From Yamagishiella unicocca (Eukaryota; Chlorophyta; Chlorophyceae; Chlamydomonadales; Volvocaceae): 64,000 bases of DNA. The position numbers were made by a program, and so were the translations under genes. The notes beneath the pieces were generated by a model. That model made no database searches, was not told the DNA's origin, and worked only from the letters and a program-made list of their open reading frames with translations. The stretch lies in the NCBI GenBank assembly GCA_003116995.1, contig BDSL01000008.1, forward strand, positions 992,001 through 1,056,000, written 5' to 3'. Below, one piece after another: positions 61,344 to 64,000 of this stretch. Within the stretch, counting starts at the first letter, position 1. Every line of letters starts with the position of its first letter.

Positions 61344-62906
61344 ATGGAGTTCGAGGACACTCAGGCAAGACCTCTGTATATTATAGCTAACAATGTTGCA
61401 CAGAAGACGCATAGCCGACTCTACTGGCACAAGTAGCCGAGGTTCGGAAGGCCTAACAGCTCTGCAGCATCCCCCTATTGCCATCCTTTGCAATCTGCAC
61501 CATGTGCCTATGCACCCCAATTTACCTCCAGTGCCATTCGGAGATCGACCGTCCCCTCGCCTTCCCCGCGGACACCTTTTGCGCAGTTCCAGGGTGCAGC
61601 CTCTGGCGGTGATGGTTTCGACAGCTTTGCGGCTGCGGCACCCGCCATCCCGGAACCCCCTGCATCCGTCATGGTGGAGAACGGCGGCGGCCTTGACGAT
61701 TTTTTCAGCGGCTCTGCCCCTGTGGCTGCGTCGCCCGCGAGCGCTGTCCCGATCGTCGCGGAGGCTGGCACCGTGGACTATTCCGTACCAGACGCCCCTC
61801 CCGCTGACGCCGTTGATGCCCCCGTCGCCGACACTGGCAATGACGACGACCCGTTCTTCCAGCACTACACTCCCACGCCGCAGCCCGTACCCGTGCCAGC
61901 ACCCGTGGACGTGGATCCCCGTGTGGAGTGGCGCAAGCAGAACAACGAAGTGGTGAGGAACCGCGTGCTAGCCGCCATCATATACTCCGGATGCGTGCAC
62001 CCAGCACCCGCGCCCCGACTTTCCAGTAGCTCAGCTCGAGGACCTCGATGCGAACTCGACTCGTGATGCCTGCCGCAAGTAGGGTGAGCCCTAAGACAAG
62101 AATCCGAATGTCGACTCCTATGCTATCCTGCCGTGTTCCCAGAGTGTCGCTCTGATCCACATGCCGCTCTGCCTGGCCTGCGCTGTGTCGTGTTGTCGTA
62201 CCAACAACACGGCGCCGCTCTGTGCCACCCTGCTTACCTTCCGGTCCCTCCGGCCAGTTAAACTAGAAAGTACGTAGCTTTACTACGACATACATATACA
62301 AAACCCGTTAGGGGACTGTGTAGCGTTCCGCATCTCCAGCAAAACGCCACAGGCGTTGACGCCCACCTGGGCGCCGCTGCTCCAACCAATCATGTGTTCT
62401 GCAGTTGAAGAAGAAGGACGGGGAGGAGTCAGTCGCCAAGCAAGCACAGAGCGATACGGCGGCCAAGTTCCTGTCCAAGTTCTACGAGGTACGCTGCTCA
62501 TTGCTGTGAGCTTTGCCGGCTCTGTGAGCTTCCTTTAGATAGGGCGCTGCTCAAGACGTGAGCCCTCAAGACGAGAGCCCTAGGGGCGCCTCATCGCTCC
62601 GGGTCTCGCCCCACACCCCTGCTCATCGCCCCGGGTCTCGCCACACATCGCTCGGGGTCTCTCACCCTTCCGCATGCGTGCTCCCTGCTGCCGCAGGTGC
62701 GCACCACGACGCTCACCACGCGCAAGGGCAACAACCGGAAGGCCGAGGCGCACCAGAAGGAGGTGGAGGTGCCAGCCAGCGGCACGCCGTGGGAGAAGGT
62801 CAACGCGCTGGTCAACCTCAACTCGGGCATCCACCACAAGGACGTGACGCGCTACAAGGCGGTCCTCATCACCTGCAAGGCCAAGAACGTGGCCATTCGC
62901 GCGTGA
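61344..62906 (+). CDS. Clathrin light chain
   Basis: Four exons: 61344-61364, 61587-61952, 62405-62488, 62697-62906; 681 bases, 227 codons, 226 residues. The predicted N terminus is MEFEDTQ joined to FQGAASGGDGFDSF. Family layout is present: an acidic, Asp/Pro-rich N-terminal half (DDPFFQHYTP), then the start of the heavy-chain-binding helix (DPRVEWRKQNNEV, KKKDGEESVAKQAQ, AAKFLSKFYEVR), and a C-terminal block WEKVNALVNLNSG...HKDVTRYKAVLITCK that matches the conserved W..V..L...KD..R....L..LK ending. It binds clathrin heavy chain hubs and regulates coat assembly in endocytosis and Golgi traffic. The helix is shorter than in land plants. The first intron would use a GC donor (CAG|GCAAGA), because no GT donor gives the right phase; an alternative is a first exon elsewhere. 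Confidence 0.85.
61365..61586 (+). other. Candidate GC-AG first intron of the clathrin light chain gene
   Basis: CAG|GCAAGA follows the 21-base first coding exon and the acceptor is GCGCAG|TTC. The joined product MEFEDTQFQGAASGG fits a clathrin light chain N terminus. Confidence 0.5.
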
Positions 62907-63609
62907 GAGCTGATGGCACGCGTAACCCAGTAACTCAATGCGTTGCCGCTGTGTCCCCGAGCTCGGGGGCCCGGGCCGTGTTGTAGGCGAGCGTCTGTCA
63001 GGGCGGCCGCTGGCGGCTAGGAGATGACTACCTTCCTGGCTCCAATCCGCGGAGTATTGTGAAGGTGGAGCAGGGAGTAGGCACCTTTAGGTTGAGGCAA
63101 ATAGGTGTCCGGTGTACCGATGCTATTTGGACGGAGGGCCGCTCCTCAGTCCATGACGCGGGCGAGCGGTGGCGAGTAGTAATGGCCGGCAGGGGCTGAG
63201 ACTGCTATGCCGCTGTGCGGGACGTGTTGTTTCGCCGATCGCGCAGGACCACTCATGGAATGCAAGCGTGGTGGCTGGAGTAGCGTGGGGCCGCATGCCC
63301 AGTGATTTATGGACGTGTATGGCAGGCGGTGTAATGCAGGGCTGGGGGCCTCATCAGGAGCTGCTGTGCGCGATGCGGCAAGGGGTATTGGCATGCATCA
63401 ACAATGCTCCATGTGTATCTGCGCTGCTGGCTTTTACCTGGCGTTACCGTCTCGACCTGCAGCACCCCGCGTCGACCTCCCCGGCACCGCTGTCGTCTGC
63501 CAGCACCCCACGAAGCCACCGGGCCGGACTCGGATAACCATTCGATAAGCTTCTCTGGCTGCAGCAAAAGAGCACGGGCCGATACATCAGCTATCTGAAC
63601 CAAGGAGTC
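62907..63609. other. 3' flank of clathrin light chain gene
   Basis: TGTAA at 63330-63334, 424 bases after the stop codon, is a plausible poly(A) signal. No coding sequence was recognised. Confidence 0.4.
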
Positions 63610-63840
63610 GTGGAAAAACTTCCCAAGGAAACCCTGGCAGGCGATACCAACGACACGTCTTTAACTGAAAAATGGTGTAGCGCCTCAGCCTCCCTCGACC
63701 CCAGGGCCAGCAACTCATACCTTGCAGACCCCCAAACTCAACACTGGACTAAGCTCCAGGTCCTCAAAGCCCGCTATGGAATGCTCTACAATGCAAAACT
63801 AAAAATGCTGTACGGACGATCGAGGCGGGGTAGAACCATC
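63610..63840 (+). pseudogene. Possible LINE-type reverse transcriptase C-terminal fragment
   Basis: The frame contains WTKLQVLKARYGMLYNAKL, which resembles the LK.RYG.L.N.KL segment found just before the C-terminal zinc knuckle of chlorophyte LINE-like retrotransposons. The expected Cys-rich CPLC...H...C block is not found in the same frame downstream, so this looks like a decayed or frameshifted fragment. The match rests on one short motif. Confidence 0.35.
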
Positions 63841-64000
63841 GGGCATCAGTGTATCACACCTCCCAGCCTGCCTTGTGTAGTTCGGCTGCTAGTTTTTCAT
63901 GTTGCGCGGTCTTCTGAGCTACTTTCTCAGCGTGTTGTAGGTCTCCTGTGTACCCGGTCATAATGTTTGCTCTTATCACCAGGTCCCTGATACCGTTTCC

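Overview
The window is nuclear DNA from a green alga, most likely a chlamydomonadalean (volvocine-type) chlorophyte. The evidence is: genes broken into many exons by GT-AG introns of 100-900 bases; Ala/Gly/Gln-rich low-complexity inserts in GC-rich coding sequence; minisatellites inside introns; TGTAA-type poly(A) signals; and a gene set (tubby-like F-box protein, eukaryotic chorismate mutase, clathrin light chain, TauE/SafE protein, plant-type class-3 lipase relative) that fits a plant-lineage alga. No bacterial operons, rRNA, CRISPR array or intact mobile element were seen.

The left half (about 1-33 kb) is visibly AT-richer and holds two very large paralogous genes in head-to-head orientation. 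Gene A (minus strand, start 7412, running off the left edge) and gene B (plus strand, 11442-32274, about 45 exons, roughly 2,500 residues) each begin with a signal sequence and continue into a long series of GGA(I/V)...FxxN repeats, the hallmark of a Pmp-like right-handed beta-helix. Gene B can be followed further: a cysteine-rich EGF-like stalk, then a membrane domain of about seven helices that looks TRP-channel-like, then a cytoplasmic tail. Exon borders and phases match between A and B wherever both are present. About 4 kb separates the two starts and holds tandem repeats, including a short 15-base motif array.

The right half (about 34-64 kb) is GC-rich and gene-dense. In order it holds: chorismate mutase (minus, 34008-38180); a class-3 lipase/PLIP-like protein whose catalytic Ser and Asp positions appear lost (plus, 39599-43041); a tubby-like F-box protein (plus, 43722-47659); an F-box-like leucine-rich-repeat protein (plus, 50060-53827); a TauE/SafE membrane transporter (minus, 55261-56967); a small coiled-coil single-pass membrane protein with a perfect-looking 22-residue repeat (minus, 58733-61107); and clathrin light chain (plus, 61344-62906), which shares a 236-base divergent promoter with the coiled-coil gene. 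A LINE-like reverse-transcriptase relic may sit at the right edge.

The genes do not form one pathway. The most unusual content is the head-to-head pair of beta-helix/channel-like surface proteins. Secondary points of interest are the likely pseudo-lipase, an inverted duplication of tubby coding sequence just downstream of its own gene, an exon-sized tandem duplication in gene B, and two candidate GC-AG introns. Exon models were built by hand from splice sites, reading-frame phase and family resemblance. Totals that divide exactly by three are stated as internal checks.
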